From: Rhodosporidiobolus odoratus
Taxonomy: Eukaryota; Basidiomycota; Microbotryomycetes; Sporidiobolales; Sporidiobolaceae
Assembly: GCA_034387635.1 (NCBI GenBank)
Contig: JAOANU010000008.1
Span: 434,001 to 498,000, forward strand
Reading direction: 5' to 3'
DNA length: 64,000 nucleotides
The notes beneath the pieces were generated by a model. It was given only the letters and a program-made list of their open reading frames with translations, made no database searches and was not told where the DNA came from. Of the stretch, positions 31,860-43,966 are shown piece by piece; the first letter of the stretch is position 1; each line of letters begins with the position of its first letter. Position numbers and translations under genes: made by a program.

Positions 31860-34800
31860 ATGCCTAAAGCCCAAGAGCCTGACAAGATACCTGTAAGTAC
31901 CCTCACGCTGTCCTCGTCTGTCCCCATCTCACTGTTTGTCATTCAACAGGTCAACTCGGTTCGCGATCTCAACAACGAGGTAGACGCGTTGCTGAATGCT
32001 CTCCAGCTCAACGAGACTGAAGACACATGGGAGAAGATCAACAAGGCAGTAAAGCGCTTTCAGGCTGTTGTGAGGGGAGGAGGGTGCAAGTTTACCGAAG
32101 ACTTCGTTCATGCCATGCGGGACCCGCGAATGGTCAAGGGGCTCACGCGCTCAGTACGTTCATTGTTATCCTCTCTCACAGCCTAGTGACGCGCGCTGAC
32201 CGAAAGAAACACGTCTAGCTTGCGACTGAACGCGGTGCTTTGAGCGGAACCGCCCTCGAGTTGATCGCTTCCTGCACCCGCCTTGGCGCTCATTTTGCCA
32301 CTCTCCTACCCTGCTACCTTCCTACCGTTCTCCGGCTGTACGCCAGACCCAACAAAGTCTACATCACTCGCGCCGCTTCGACCGTTTCCTCCATCATCAA
32401 AAACACCAAACTTGCAGACGTAATCAAGTGGATCGTGGCAGAATGGAAGAGCGAGTCGGGAAAGAGCTCCACCTATCGTGAGCAGGCGGCAGCGGCGGTT
32501 TCCTTCATGCTCGGCGCCGATACGGGCGTTCTCGCGATCGATAAGGAGCACCTCGAGAAAAGGCTGGTGGACCTCGAATGGATCATCAAAACGGGCGCCA
32601 CCGGAAGGGAGGCGACTGTCAGGTCAGACATGAAGAAGTGCTGGGAGGCTTACAAGCGGGAATGGCCAGAGCGGGTCGCTTCGTGCGTTTTCTTCTCTAC
32701 TTTCCTCGCCTCTTCCTTGGTGTCGCTGATATTCGGATTCTCTTTAGCTTTACTGCACCCATGACCCCTACCATCCGCAAGTACCTCAAGATCACCGAGG
32801 TCGCGGGAGCCTCTTCGTCCTCCGTCGCTTCCCGTCCACCTTCGAAAAAGCCCAACCCTTTGGCTTCGTCGACTGGTCCTTCCACTGCACACCATCCTCC
32901 TTCCCGCTCTGCCTCTTCCCATTCAAGTCGCAACCCACTGGCGACTAGTACGACGTCGTCTCGCTCAGCCCACGCCCCAATTCCCTCGTCTTCCTCGGGC
33001 GACCTGCATCAGTCCACCTCATACCACCGCGCCGCACGAGTCGACTCATCCCGCCCAGCTAGCAGTGCTGCCTCGTCGTCCTCTCGATCGGCCTCGCGCA
33101 ACGGCGAACCCGACCGCGAGCCTCTGAACGCCTCTACTACGAGCTCGACTGCCGCCCCGCAAGCGCGAGCAGGCTTCAAGCCCACGGCCCCTTCGGCCGC
33201 CGGCAGAGCTACCGCCCCTACAGCGCGACTTGCCTCGGGCCCAAAATCAGCTCGCACCGCAATTGCCTCGTCTTCGACCTCAGCCGCCCCGACGGCTGAA
33301 CCTCGCAAGGCGCGGCGTGTCGCTGCACCTCCTCCTGCCCCTGCCCCGCCTCCCACCGCTCCTGCGCCGGCTCTCAATCGCTCGCAAGGCGCTCCTTCCG
33401 CCCCACCGCCTGCAGCGGCCACCCTCTCACGTTCCGCTTCGTCCCATGCCCCGTTCCGACCTAAACTCACTTCCTCGACCGCAGCGGCAGCAGCAACGGC
33501 CGCAGCAGCAGCTGCTAATGCGAAGGGGAATCCCGCCAAAGCACCTCTGCCTTCCTCCCGCCCTCCTGCGCCGATGAGTAAACCTCTTCCCTCCTCATCC
33601 GCCCACGCACCCGCCCCTCCAGCAGCGACGAAGCCCCGCGCTCCTCTACATGCTCCAACCGCTTCTTCGCGCGCTCGAGCGAAGGAAACGCAGGAAGCCG
33701 TGAAGGAGAAGGAGAAGGAGAAAGACCGTGCAGCCTCTCCTGAACTCGTGCGCAAGGGCGCCCCATCAGCTACAGAAGGACGGTCGAACACCACTTCGGC
33801 TGCGACTCTTGCCGCGAGGGAGAGGAGGGAACGGCGGGCGGCTGAAGCGGCGGCACATGAGGTTAAGCTGAGGAGGGAGAAGGAAGAGAAGGAGGAGAGG
33901 GAGAGGGTGGAGAAGGAGGAAGAGGAGAGATTGAGGAAGGCCAGTGAGATTCCGCTGCCTGATATTGCGCATGCGGAGAACGAGGACGAGGCAGGTTTGG
34001 CGGAAGAAGCGGAAGAAGACGAGGAGGACGGGGCAGTGGAGACGCAAGATGTGCGCGAGATGCTGCACGAGGACGTGCCGGATATCGAGGTGCACGGTGA
34101 AGCGGGAGGAGAAGGGGAAGAGGATGTCGTCGACGATGAGCAGGATGCTGTCGATGTCCCCGTCGACGAAGTCGAAAGTGTGCAGGTGCAGCCTGATGCT
34201 TTGGCAAAGGAGGTCGGCATGGACAGCGACCTCGTCGTTGAGGATGCCTCGTCTTCGCAGAACAGCGCCGATGACAGGAGGACCGAGCAGCCTGTCGCGG
34301 AAGAGCCTGCTGCCGTCGTCACTGTCATGCAAGACCTACAAGCCCAGGCCGAAACAGCTCCGCGAGCTACCATGGTAGACCTTCCGCCTTCGCCCCTCAT
34401 CACTGCCGACCTCGCTCAGGAGGAGCAAATACAGCCGGAAGAGCCGACCTCTCCTTCGCCCCGTCCCACCCTGGTGGAGGATACCATGCCTTCACCCGGC
34501 TCCCCCTTCCCCGACCGCGCACCTACGTTGGCCTTCGACTCTACGCCTTCCCCTATATCCACCTCCGCCTTCGTCGCAACGTCTACTCCTGCCCCTCCCC
34601 CTTTCCGCACGACCACCTTCGCCGCCCCCGCCCCCATTCCTTCGCCCGCTCCCTTTACTCCTCCCCATCTCTCTTCATCCGTCGCTCCCGTCGTTCACTT
34701 CCCTTCTGCCGTGTTCCCTGCTCCACCTCCAGTCTCGTTCGCACCGTCTTCGCCGGAACCTTTCCAGACTTGCTCCATCATCCTTGACACACCGCCTCGA

Positions 34801-35940
34801 CTGGACGAGCTACCCGGCGCGATTCGCATGCCGGGACGACCCCCGGTTGTCGCCATTTCGCTGCCAACGTCATCGAGCTCGGCGTCTGCGTGCCGAGATG
34901 GCAACGAAACTGTGCTTGCCTTGGGGGAAGACAAGATCGATGAGCAGTTCGAAGAGGAGGAGGAGGAAGGTGATGACGTGATTCCCTCTTCCCCTTTTCC
35001 CAGCTCGCCTCTTGCTGCGCGCAAGGCGCCCACCCCTGTCATTGAGCGTCCTCCCGTCTTCTTCCCCGACGTTTCCGACGAACCTCGCCAGCCCTTCCAC
35101 GAGGCGGACACTACTTTCGGCGAGTCAGACGTCGAGCAGAATGATGAGGAGGCAGACGAGTCGATGATGCAGGCCGGCGACGATACATTTGCCGGCAAGG
35201 AGGGGCAGGATAGGGACTTCGACGTGCCTCTCAACGACACGTCCGCATACCACGTCGCCCTGACCTCCACACCGCCCCGAGCGAAGGGTACTGAGGATGA
35301 GTATGACGATAGTGACTCGGAGGTCGCGACGCCTGCCTCGGCTGGTACGGTCGGAGCTCGGTCGGCACAGTCTACTCCGATCCTTTCCTCCCTTCGCGCA
35401 CCCGCCCCTTCCGCCCCACTCAGCACGATTGTAGCAGACCTCAGTCCCGCCACCGCCTCTGCCCCGTTGTCTTCGCGTCCTACCATTCCTTCCTACGCAT
35501 CTTGCGGCGAAAACGACACGCTCGACCTCTCTGCCGTCTTTGCTCAGCAAAAGGCCCGTCTCGCAAGGGAGGAAGGCGTGAGCGCGTCGCCGAAGCTCAT
35601 GGAGGACGAGAGCGCCATCTTCGAGCTCGAGAGGCCAGAATTGAGGTTCTGCGATGAGACGGCTGAGGAGGATGGGTACGGATTCGGGGATGAGACGGAG
35701 TCTACCTTTGGACGGGACAAGGAGGAGGATGAGGATGCGACGGTGGAAGCCGAGGAGACTGAGGAAGCCGAGGAGGAGACGACCAACGTGCTTCGCCGCT
35801 CCCTCCGATCCAGGGTCGTAACGGTCGACCTCGAGTCGGCCAAAACGCCTGCAAAGACTCCAGCTGGTCGCCTCACAAGGTCAACGAGGAAGGCGCAGAC
35901 GGCCTTGGATCGGGACGTGTTGGGCGAGTTGCAGGCTTAG
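31860..35940 (+). CDS. CLASP/Stu1-like TOG-domain microtubule protein
   Basis: Four exons (31860-31892, 31950-32153, 32219-32682, 32748-35940) join in frame to 1297 residues. Residues about 12-240 form a helical TOG-like array of the CLASP N-terminal type: VNSVRDLNNEVDALLNALQL, ETEDTWEKINKAVKRFQAVV, RGALSGTALELIASCTRLG, FATLLPCYLPTVLRLYARPN, ADVIKWIVAEWKSESGKSS and DMKKCWEAYKREWPERV. The remaining 1000 residues are low-complexity Ser/Ala/Pro with a charged helix (EVKLRREKEEKEERERVEKE) and acidic blocks, likely disordered. The end is basic (LRRSLRSRVVTVDL, AGRLTRSTRKAQT). CLASPs stabilise microtubules at kinetochores, spindle and cortex; this one shows only one TOG domain. Long antisense frames here are shadows. 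Confidence 0.75.
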
Positions 35941-36399
35941 TTCCCCGGTGCGACTCTCGAATTTCTTTCTTTCCTTGCTTCCTTCTTTTCTTCCCACCGG
36001 ACATATTCTATCATGACCTTCCTCGCCCCCTTACCTTCGCTTTTCCGTGTGTATCAGCATAATCGTGTTTGCCCTCCGATTTAGCTACTATCTTCGCCTT
36101 TCTATGTATGATGTCCTTAGTCTGCAATTTCTCACGTACCACATTCGCCCGACTTGCTGAGCTAATTGCAACCATGCTCGACAGCAAACAGCCCGGACTG
36201 CTCCTGTTCTCGTCAGTGCAGGCGTCGCCTTTCCTTCCTCGCCTTCATTCCTCGCCTTCTTCGTCAAATCGACCTTGGTATTGCACACCACAACCATGCG
36301 GCACCTTCGGACTATACTGCCGAGGCTCACAAGCTATCCTTGAGTCGACCTACCCCACGCGAAGTTGCCCGTCACCCTTCGGCCGCCCCACCGCCGTGT
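35941..36399. other. 3' flank of the CLASP-like gene
   Basis: Intergenic. The right part begins to show weak similarity to 56.3 kb and so belongs to the P repeat. A 252-codon plus-strand open frame covers it, but it runs antisense to the better supported P reading and has no protein-like character. Confidence 0.35.
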
Positions 36400-38125
36400 C
36401 TTCTACGTCGCTCCTCCCACTTCGGCCAGCATCCCGCCAATCGAGACGTACTAGGGCGCTCTTCTTTGTCCGCTGCATCGGCACAGCTGCCTCATACGAC
36501 CTACAGGATGCGCCACTAGAAGGACGGAATGGGTCGACCGCTTCAACTGCGATTTCCGCCCGGCAAATGCGTCGACGGAACCGGGTGAACGCCGGGAAGC
36601 AGCAGCAAGTTGCGTCCGTAGCAGGACGACCTGTAGAATACACGGGCCCTTTGCGCGTGCGAATCCTCGATTTGTACTGCGGCTTTGGCCTCGTTTCGCT
36701 TTTCTCGCCTTGCCAAGCTTTCGCCTTCGCTTCTTCCCTTCTCTTCGAATACCACTCTGTGTGCCCATACCCAGTCGTGCTCCTTCTGGTCTGCAATGAG
36801 CTGCATGGCTTGCCTTTCAGCGCCTGAGCTGCGGTCCTCTCCGCTCAAGGCAATCCCACCGGCCGAAAATGATCAACCTCATGAATATCAATAACAAACT
36901 TCTCCAACTCTACACAGATCTGCTGAGTAATAACGTATCAACCCCTCCGCCACTTTTGTCCCTCAGCCCCTTTCCCCCGCCGCGCCAAACTCGTGCAATA
37001 CCTTCGTCACCTCGCCTCTTTCCGCCGCCAGCTCACATACGCCGCCCTCATCTCATCCTCCTCCTTCCACCGCCTCGCATCCTCCAGCTTCCTCACCTCT
37101 TCTTCTGCCCGCGACCTCGCATATAGGCCCTTGTGCTCCTCCGCCTCTTATCTCCACCTCATCACCCGCTTCTCCCTTTTCTGGTCCGAATCCTTGCACC
37201 CGCAAGTTTCCTCATCACAGCAGGCAATACCATGACATCCCTTCGTGCTCGCTTTCTTGCTCGCTTCCAGTTGAAGGTCGTCGTCGTATCGCCGGTTCAC
37301 AACGTAGAGGGCGGCCTTTGTTTGTCGGAGGGCGGGCGAAAAGTCGCTCTTGTTACCCGAGCCACAAGCCTTGTGGGGGTGGGCCTTGAGGGTTTGCAGA
37401 CTGATAATCTGTCGGAAAAGGAACCAGTAGGGGAAGTTCAGGAGTGAGGGAGGGGTAGCGTTCGTTCGTTCGTCGGTTTGATGCGAGACGGCGCTGCAGC
37501 TGCTGCTGGCCGAGGTCGAGGCGAGAGAGGTAGCGGTGGAGACGGAGATAGAGGTAGAGGTGGAGTCGTTCAGCGAGGACAGAGAGGCCGGAATGCTTGA
37601 CGAAGCAGAAGCAGCAGGTGAGCTGGACCGGGTTGAGAGGGCCGAGGAAGACGGAAAGGAAGAGGCGGAAAGCGTGGAGGTGGACGACGCAAGTATTCGG
37701 CTCAGGAGGAGAGGGCGAAGGCCCGGAGCGCGTTGAGGCGTCGGAGGAAGGGTTGAGATAAGGGCATATCAGGGTGTGGAAAAAGATCCGCGAGGAGGTG
37801 CGAGCACGTAGGTGTGGTTGGTAAGGGCGCGGACTGTGACGCGAGGCTTGAGACGCCGGCGCCGCGGGGACGGTAGGTCGTAAGCGGCGTGGTGTTCCGC
37901 TGCTGCCGCTCGACGTGCGCACTGCGCCTCGACTTCGGCCCTGCATTGCCGCAGGTAGTCTTCGAGGATTCCATATCCCTCGCATGCCGCTGCGAGTTCT
38001 TCTGCGGTGTCACCGGCGAAGGCAGTGGAGAACACTTCCGAGGGAGCAGATAGAGAGGGAGCGACGGCGGAGGAGAAGGTAGGTCCGGCGACGCGAGAAG
38101 TAGAGCGATGCTGCAAAGGCAAAGC
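36400..38125 (-). pseudogene. Repeat gene P, copy 1 (degenerate)
   Basis: First copy of a repeated gene of unknown function on the minus strand. After an acceptor near 38110 the frame reads HRSTSRVAGPTF, EVFSTAFAGDTAEELAAACE, GYGILEDYLRQCRAEVEAQ, RRRRLKPRVTVRALTNHTYV and LAPPRGSFSTP, then TGA at 37769-37771. Copy 2 has an Arg codon at that position and stays open. Further downstream, coiled-coil segments (EEHKGLYARSRVEEEVRKLE; ERQAMQLIADQKEHDWVWAH; REKRNEAKAAVQIEDS) sit in separate frames interrupted by stops, including a TAA shared by both copies after REKRVMRWR. No known domain was recognised. The region 37.38-38.10 kb is nearly identical to 57.40-58.13 kb without indels. Confidence 0.55.
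37380..38105. repeat. High-identity part of direct repeat P (copy 1)
   Basis: About 720 bp matching 57405-58130 at a constant offset of 20,025 bp, with only scattered substitutions and no gap found. To the left, similarity continues in weaker, indel-rich form to about 36.3 kb (56.3 kb in the other copy). Confidence 0.85.
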
Positions 38126-38957
38126 ATCGTGTTAGCGGAGTGAAACCGGCTGGAAGCACGAATTACCCTCAGTGCTAGCACGCGAAGCGGATGTGGCCCT
38201 TCACTCGTTGGCTACAATGAGGCAGTTTTGATTGGCGTCTCTGCTTAAAAGAAAAGCGAGATGTTGTCAAGGGCTGACGCGCACGAACGGCTTCGTTGCG
38301 TGTTGGCGCTCAAAATGAAAGAAATGAGAGCAAAAAAGTGGCAGACGAGGCTGCCTCGATGCGAAGCCGCAGCTGCCGCACGTAGCGCAGGTTGCTGGAC
38401 AGCGGACAGCGACGGGAAGCGTCGCAGCCGCCAGGTGATTGCGCAAAGTGCAGAGGGAGGCGGTGCAGGATGTACTTGTCGTTTGTAGTCGGCGGGAGAC
38501 AGAGAGACGTCGCAATTGTCGCTTCCAGCGTTCGGCCGACGAAAAAAGTACATGTTACAGTGGAGCGGAAGTAGAGGGACTTCGACTGTCGCGGGACAAG
38601 TCGAATCTCGAGCAGGAGATGTATGCGTAGTGTCGCTAGAGTAACAGCATACGCTCATCAACCGATCTGGCGGTAGTTGCGGGCGACATAACGATGATCC
38701 CTGCAAGATGCCATCGACGAGGAGGTAAGTGCGAATGAGCGTAACCAGATATTGGGCGAATGAGCATACTTTGCGCTCACTCCATACGCCTCAGCTGGCC
38801 CAGGCCGCAACAGGAAGCCAAATAATCGGAGCGTGTGTGTGGAGGAGAGCGATACTGTACGATAAACAAGAAACTGATTGATTCCGTACATGTCGTCAAT
38901 CCATCCCAGCTCTTGACCGAGTTCGGTACTGCTAGAAGCGTAGATAAACCGTCTTGA
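38126..38957. other. Region upstream of the PPR-like gene
   Basis: About 830 bp between repeat P and the PPR-like start. Several short frames occur on the minus strand, one with MYFFRRPNAGSDNCDVSLSP, but none is convincing. The PPR-like promoter should lie here. Confidence 0.35.
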
Positions 38958-41701
38958 ATGCCATCGCGTCCCGCCCTCGACGCCCTGTTGAGCGGAGGCT
39001 TGTTCCTCACCTTCCTCGCCCCCTCATGCCGTCTCCGACCAGCATCACGACCAGCGCAACGACATGCAAGCACCGCTTTGAGGCATCCGACAACAGTAAA
39101 CCGACCTCAGCGCCGCAGCAGCCATGGCGATTCGTCACGAGGATCAAGTCGAAGGTCGCTGAGCGGGTTGGCAGACGAGAGACGCGAGGGAATACCGAGA
39201 ATGGAAGACGGAGTGTACATCCCCATAGCGTCTACTAGCGGTGAGCCGCATCCTCTCTCTCACTCTGCCCGGTGACTCTTTGCTGAATGGCCTTTCCTCC
39301 AGCTGTTCGCTTGGACTCGCCCCCGCCTGTCGGCCCATCCACAACTGCCTCCGACCCTTCCATCCCCTCCACACCTTCTCTATCGCCTCGAACTAACGAG
39401 CCTACCGCGAACCCCGTCCGCGCCCCTTCGACAGCTCTGTCAACCGTCCTATCAAGACTACGAGAACTGCACACAGCTTCTCCTTCCGCTTCTCCCCTCG
39501 ATATCGTTCGCCACCTTCGAGCAGTACCGCCCACAGAAGGTAGTACCCAGCTGCCGCCGACTCCTCCGCCGCCAATACCGCTCGACCCGCCAACCCATAC
39601 ATCCGACAATCGCTTTCTTACCCCCTTTCTCCTACATGCCCTCTTCCTGGGAGCGAGCGCTTTCGGCCTACTAGCTCGAAGGAAGGTTAAAAGCACAGAC
39701 GCTTCACGGTGTGAGACTACTCCACGAGAGGCGGAGCGAAGAAAGCAGGAAGCGGAGGATCGGGTGGATGAGCTGCAAGCGCTTAACCTCCTGCTGGGGG
39801 TCTACGCCGCGCCAGAGGCCGTCGGGGTCGCAAGTCCGAAGCAGTTGTGGGACTGGAGGAAAGGCGCCCTTCAGCCCGTCACTGGCCTCGTCGAGCTTGC
39901 GCAGGAGCTCGAGCCAGATCGGCAAAGCGTTTCTGCGGTGCTGCACTATGTCGGACCTCGCTTCCCCTCTCTCGCCATCGACTCTAGCATGGATGCGCAG
40001 AAGCTCCGACAGGCCCGGCCACGACTTATCGCGTGGGCTTGGCGGGCATACCGGGCGTTGCCGCCTCTTTCACCTCATCCCCCCTCGACGAACGACTTCT
40101 CGCTCCCAGCTCGCGCACTCGATAACGCCATTGTCCGCACCTTCCTTGATTCTATCTACGCCGATGCTTCGTCCCTCCAGACGCCCCCTGCGACGAAGGA
40201 ACGCGTCAGCCGCCCCGGACACGACCGTCGGATTCTCGACGCTCTCGCAGAGCGCTTCCTATCGGACCCTTCCCAATTTACCTCCGACCTCTGTCCTCGT
40301 CTTGCAGATGCCGCCTTCCGCGCTCGTCGGCTTGACCTCCTCGTCGCTCTCCTCCACCGATCGCCACCTCTCGAACGTGGCTCGCAGCTTGCAGTGGCTG
40401 GCCGCGCTCTCGACGTGCTCGCCAAGGAAGGCTACGCCAGCGGCAAGGGTGCTGTATTCGTTCTTCCAGTCGTGGAAGCGTTCAGCAAAGCGGTTCACGA
40501 TGTCGACGACTTCGGGGCCGTCGACCTCGCTACGGTTCAGCGGGGCTTGCAGCGCATCTGTCGTTTGGCGACGGGCGTTGCTCTCGAGCGATACGTGGTG
40601 GAAATCGCGCTGTACCTCGTGGCCCGTGCGCCCGAGGCATCGGTCCGGCAGGGTCCCCTCGTCAGCGACGCGCTCAAACACCTCGTACGGTCCCGTAATT
40701 TCAAGTCCGCCCGCCGCATCCTCGGAGAGGTTCCACCGCACCTCGTTCAACTCGAACACTACGAAATCGTGCTGCGATCTTCCCATCTCCCGACCGCTCA
40801 AACTGCCTGGGACTCCCTCCTTCGCTCCGACGCGCTTATGCCACAACTCTTTTCTTACCTCGCATTCCTCCATTCTCACGCCACGACCAAAGTCTCTTCG
40901 TCCGTCCTCGACTCGGCATTCCGAACCATCAGTCTTATGAACCGAGCCGGCATGCGCAAAACTATCGACGTGTATAACATCCTCCTTCGCGTCCTCGTCC
41001 GCTATGCCTCCGACCCCGCTCTTCGCCGATGCCTGAGACGGATGGAAGCCGATGGTGTCGCTCACAATGAGGAGACCGCTGGCATCCTCGACTCTCGCTC
41101 AAGCGTGCGGCGGGATACGCAGAGTCGCAGGATTGTCGTTCTCGACGACTTCGGCCAGCGGGAGACCCGCCTCGTCGAACGACCGAGGCGTTGTGGCGGA
41201 CGATCTCAACTGGCAAAGGTCGCTGAGGCTGCCAGGACTGCACGGGCAGCACTCGCAGATTCGCCGAAGCAGGACAGTCGAGCGCCGCCATTCGTCTCGC
41301 TGAACCCACTCCTTCGCAGCATCACTCGATGGCCGCGCGAAACTGATAGCAACAAGCTCGTTCACCTCGCTCGTCTGCAGCTCGGCGTCGACCTGTCTAC
41401 AATCCTCGCCGACCCTCGAATTCAAGTTGAGAAGGCCAATCTAAGCCGCTTCCGCCAGCCTCTTCAAGCTCACGAGCTGTCGTCGAAGTGGTTTTACTCT
41501 TCCCGACGTCCTGTTTACCTCACGTTTGCCAAGGCGTTCGAGAACCGCAACGAGCGGAAAGTAGGCGCGGCTGTGCGGAAGATGCTCAAGCTCGAGAGGC
41601 ACGAAGTGGAGAGGGCGCGGAGGCGGGAGCAGACGGTGCAGCGCAAGAAGGCAGAGGCGGCGAGGGAAGCGGAGGAAGCTCGAAGGTGGAATGCAGAGTG
41701 A
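38958..41701 (+). CDS. PPR-like mitochondrial protein
   Basis: Two exons (38958-39240, 39303-41701) join in phase 1 to 893 residues. The N-terminus MPSRPALDALLSGGLFLTFL and the Arg-rich RLRPASRPAQRHASTALRH look like a mitochondrial presequence. A hydrophobic stretch (FLLHALFLGASAFGLLARRK) follows a Pro/Thr-rich segment. The helical repeat region includes LADAAFRARRLDLLVALLHR, LKHLVRSRNFKSARRILGEV, ISLMNRAGMRKTIDVYNILL and LRRCLRRMEADGVAHNEETA, which resemble pentatricopeptide repeats that bind organelle RNA. The C-terminus is a charged helix (ERARRREQTVQRKKAEAARE is close to the end). The function is inferred from repeats only; the exact target is unknown. Confidence 0.65.
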
Positions 41702-42028
41702 AGGTCGAGGACGAGACGGGGAGAAGAGGCGGGAGACTTTGGAGGGCGAGGACACGCTGAACGGGAGGCGGGGCTAGATGCGCTTGTGTAACGGCTGACG
41801 CAACTTCCAGCTTCGACGTTTGCTGCTCCGGATGCCGACCTTGTAAAGCAAAGGCGGAATGGACAGGTTAAGTGGGAATGTTTAGCTTTTCTCTTCCGCT
41901 GCTCGTGGACGGTCGGGGTTTCCTTTTCTATGTTCAGCCTGCTGCGAGACGGAGCTGCAATGTTGGACTAGCTCCTTTCTTTCCTTCCTCCTCCTTTTCT
42001 CTTCACCTCATCTCGCTGACGGGAAAAG
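41702..42028 (+). promoter_or_regulatory. Region between the PPR-like and BLES03-like genes
   Basis: About 330 bp on the plus strand, with a pyrimidine-rich tract just before the next ATG. It probably includes a terminator and a promoter. Confidence 0.35.
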
Positions 42029-43851
42029 ATGGCTAAAGGTAAGATGCAGACCATTCAAATCCCGCTCTACCCTCACTAACGGCCCCTCCTCATCGATCAT
42101 CCACCGCAGGAGAAGTACGCTGTCTTCCTTCTCTTCCCCACTTTTTTTCGCAACCTGCTCATCCTTTCTTGACCCATTATCAGCTTGCTGGACCTGCTAC
42201 CTTGGCTGAGATTGAAAGTTTCCTCGGCAACTACCGCCCGAGTGACAATCTGTCAGGCGTAGGACGCTGGTTCGTAGCCAAGAAGAACGATGAGGTGAAT
42301 CTACCAGACGCCGAGCAACCCTATCGTTCCCGCTTCAACGACTTCAAGGCCGAGATGCACGCATACGAAGTACAGATGAACGACGCGTGTGACCTCATTA
42401 AAGTGTGTTTCGTCTTTTCTTCGTCTTGGCCCCCTCAGGACAGCGCAGAGCTTTTCTACCTGCTGATCCACTCCTCGCCCCTTGGCAGGATACCGCCCCT
42501 ACTCGCGGTAACAAAGGCGCCGGCATCATGTCGCAGAAGCAGCGTGAGTGCCTCACAACCAGCTCATCCACATATGCTGTTTCTCGATGTGAGCGTCATC
42601 TTCGTTGCAGTACGCGAGATCGAACACGCCAAATTCCACCACCACGTCGCCACTGTCGCTGCAAAGTACAACATCGGAGGCGGGGCCTGGATCGCTTTCC
42701 TCAACCGTATGTTTCTCATGTCCTTCCTTCCTTCCGCTCTCATCAGTGACATAGCCGTAAGCCCTACAGCGGACGAGGTCGACAATGCCTGGAAGCGTAC
42801 CGTCGAGGGTCTCTGTGGAAAGAATGGGCGTCTCGCTGCTGCGGGTGCGACGTATGCCAAAGTCTCTGCTCAGCAAGGCGACCGGATGTACCTTGCCTTC
42901 CTCCTTATCTTCACCTTCTGGCGCGGCTGACTCGCGCCTTCTCTTGCTTAGCCCTTACACGCTCTGGCTCTGGGTCGAAGACGCCTCCAACGTCGTCGCC
43001 GTCGAGACCGTTTTTCGTATCGCCGTTGAGAAGTCGGGATTCGCTCCCGGATCGTTCAAGGTACGTTTTGTCTATCCCCGATCTAGCGTCAACGTACTCA
43101 CTCCGTCTCCTGCAAGCAGAGCGATGCCATGGCGAGTTGGTTTCTCCACCCCTCCGCGAGCGTGTTTGTCTGGCTTATCCACCCTGTCGGAACAGAGCAT
43201 CCTCGGCATGAACTCGAAACACCCGTCGAAGATTGCCGTCAGCACATTTGCGAAGACCAGTCCGTCTCTCTTTTCACTTAGTTAGCGGCAGCATATTGAC
43301 CTTCCTAATTTCCGCTGTTCCGACCACCTGCTTCCCGCCTGAACCAACCTGACGGTCTTCTGCCAGCCTTCATGACGACGGCGGAGATCAAGCAGGCGAT
43401 TCAGGAGTATCAGGCGAAGGGTCCCGCCGCCAGCATCTCGCCGCTCTCTGGTCCTCCTCCTCCAGTTCAAATCGACTGGGACTTCGAGTACAACCCCGCG
43501 CAGGATCAGCCAGCATTCAGACAAGCCGCAGAAGGCTCGTCGAGCAAGGTCGAGCAAGCTACGCCTCGCAAGAGGAAGGCTCCCATCGAGCACGACCTCC
43601 CCCTTCCTCCGGTCAGGGGTACTCGCAAGGCGGCGCAAAAGGCCAGGGAGACAATCTCAGCCGCTGCTGTAGAGACTCAGCATCATCGCGCAGGGCCTGC
43701 GGCTGCTCGGAGGGACGAGGGCCCTATGTCGCGCTCGCCGTCCCCCTCGCCTGCGCCAAAACGTCAGCGTCTCGATGAGGTCCAAGATGTTTGGAATCCC
43801 GAACCGGAGGTCTTCGCTGGGGACGGTAGGAAGACCGTGAGGTTTCGCTGA
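42029..43851 (+). CDS. BLES03/DUF1917-like protein (eIF4E-like fold)
   Basis: Multi-exon gene of uncertain role. The core reads ATLAEIESFLGNYRPSDNLS, GVGRWFVAKKNDE, IEHAKFHHHVATVAAKYNIG, GGAWIAFLNPTADEVDNAWK, GRLAAAGATYAKVSAQQGDR, PYTLWLWVEDASNVVAVETV, KSGFAPGSFKSDAM and ILGMNSKHPSKIAVSTFAK. The G-W-F, D-x-x-W and K-V-S pattern fits the BLES03 family. A basic, Ser/Pro-rich tail follows (ATPRKRKAPIEHD; SRSPSPSPAPKRQR), which could be nuclear. The start is MAKG with a GTAAGA donor after 10 nt. A 5-nt exon (GAGAA) then seems needed to reach LAGPATL in frame. One intron (43132-43195) has a GC donor. The last intron (from 43260) joins FAKT to FMTTAEIKQ in phase 1. Family assignment is moderate. 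Confidence 0.55.
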
Positions 43852-43966
43852 AGCTGGAGAGGGAGGATAAGCCTGAATCGCTTGGTGGACGTCAAGGATG
43901 GAGGTAAATCGCGAGCTTAGTTCCCCTGCAAACCGATTCTTTGCCTTTGACTGCCTCTTCCTGCTA

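Noticed and set aside
33009..34403. 464-codon open frame antisense to the CLASP-like gene
   Set aside because: It is the complement of low-complexity Ser/Ala/Pro codons in GC-rich DNA and has no protein-like character; the plus strand has a consistent spliced model.
36069..36827. 252-codon plus-strand open frame
   Set aside because: It does not begin with ATG, has random-looking composition, and overlaps the better P reading on the minus strand, which is shared with copy 2.
37353..37985. 210-codon minus-strand frame intact in both P copies
   Set aside because: Although open in both copies, its composition is Arg/Ser/Pro/Leu noise; the alternative frame has EVFSTAFAGDTAEEL-type sequence. Being open in both copies follows from their near identity.
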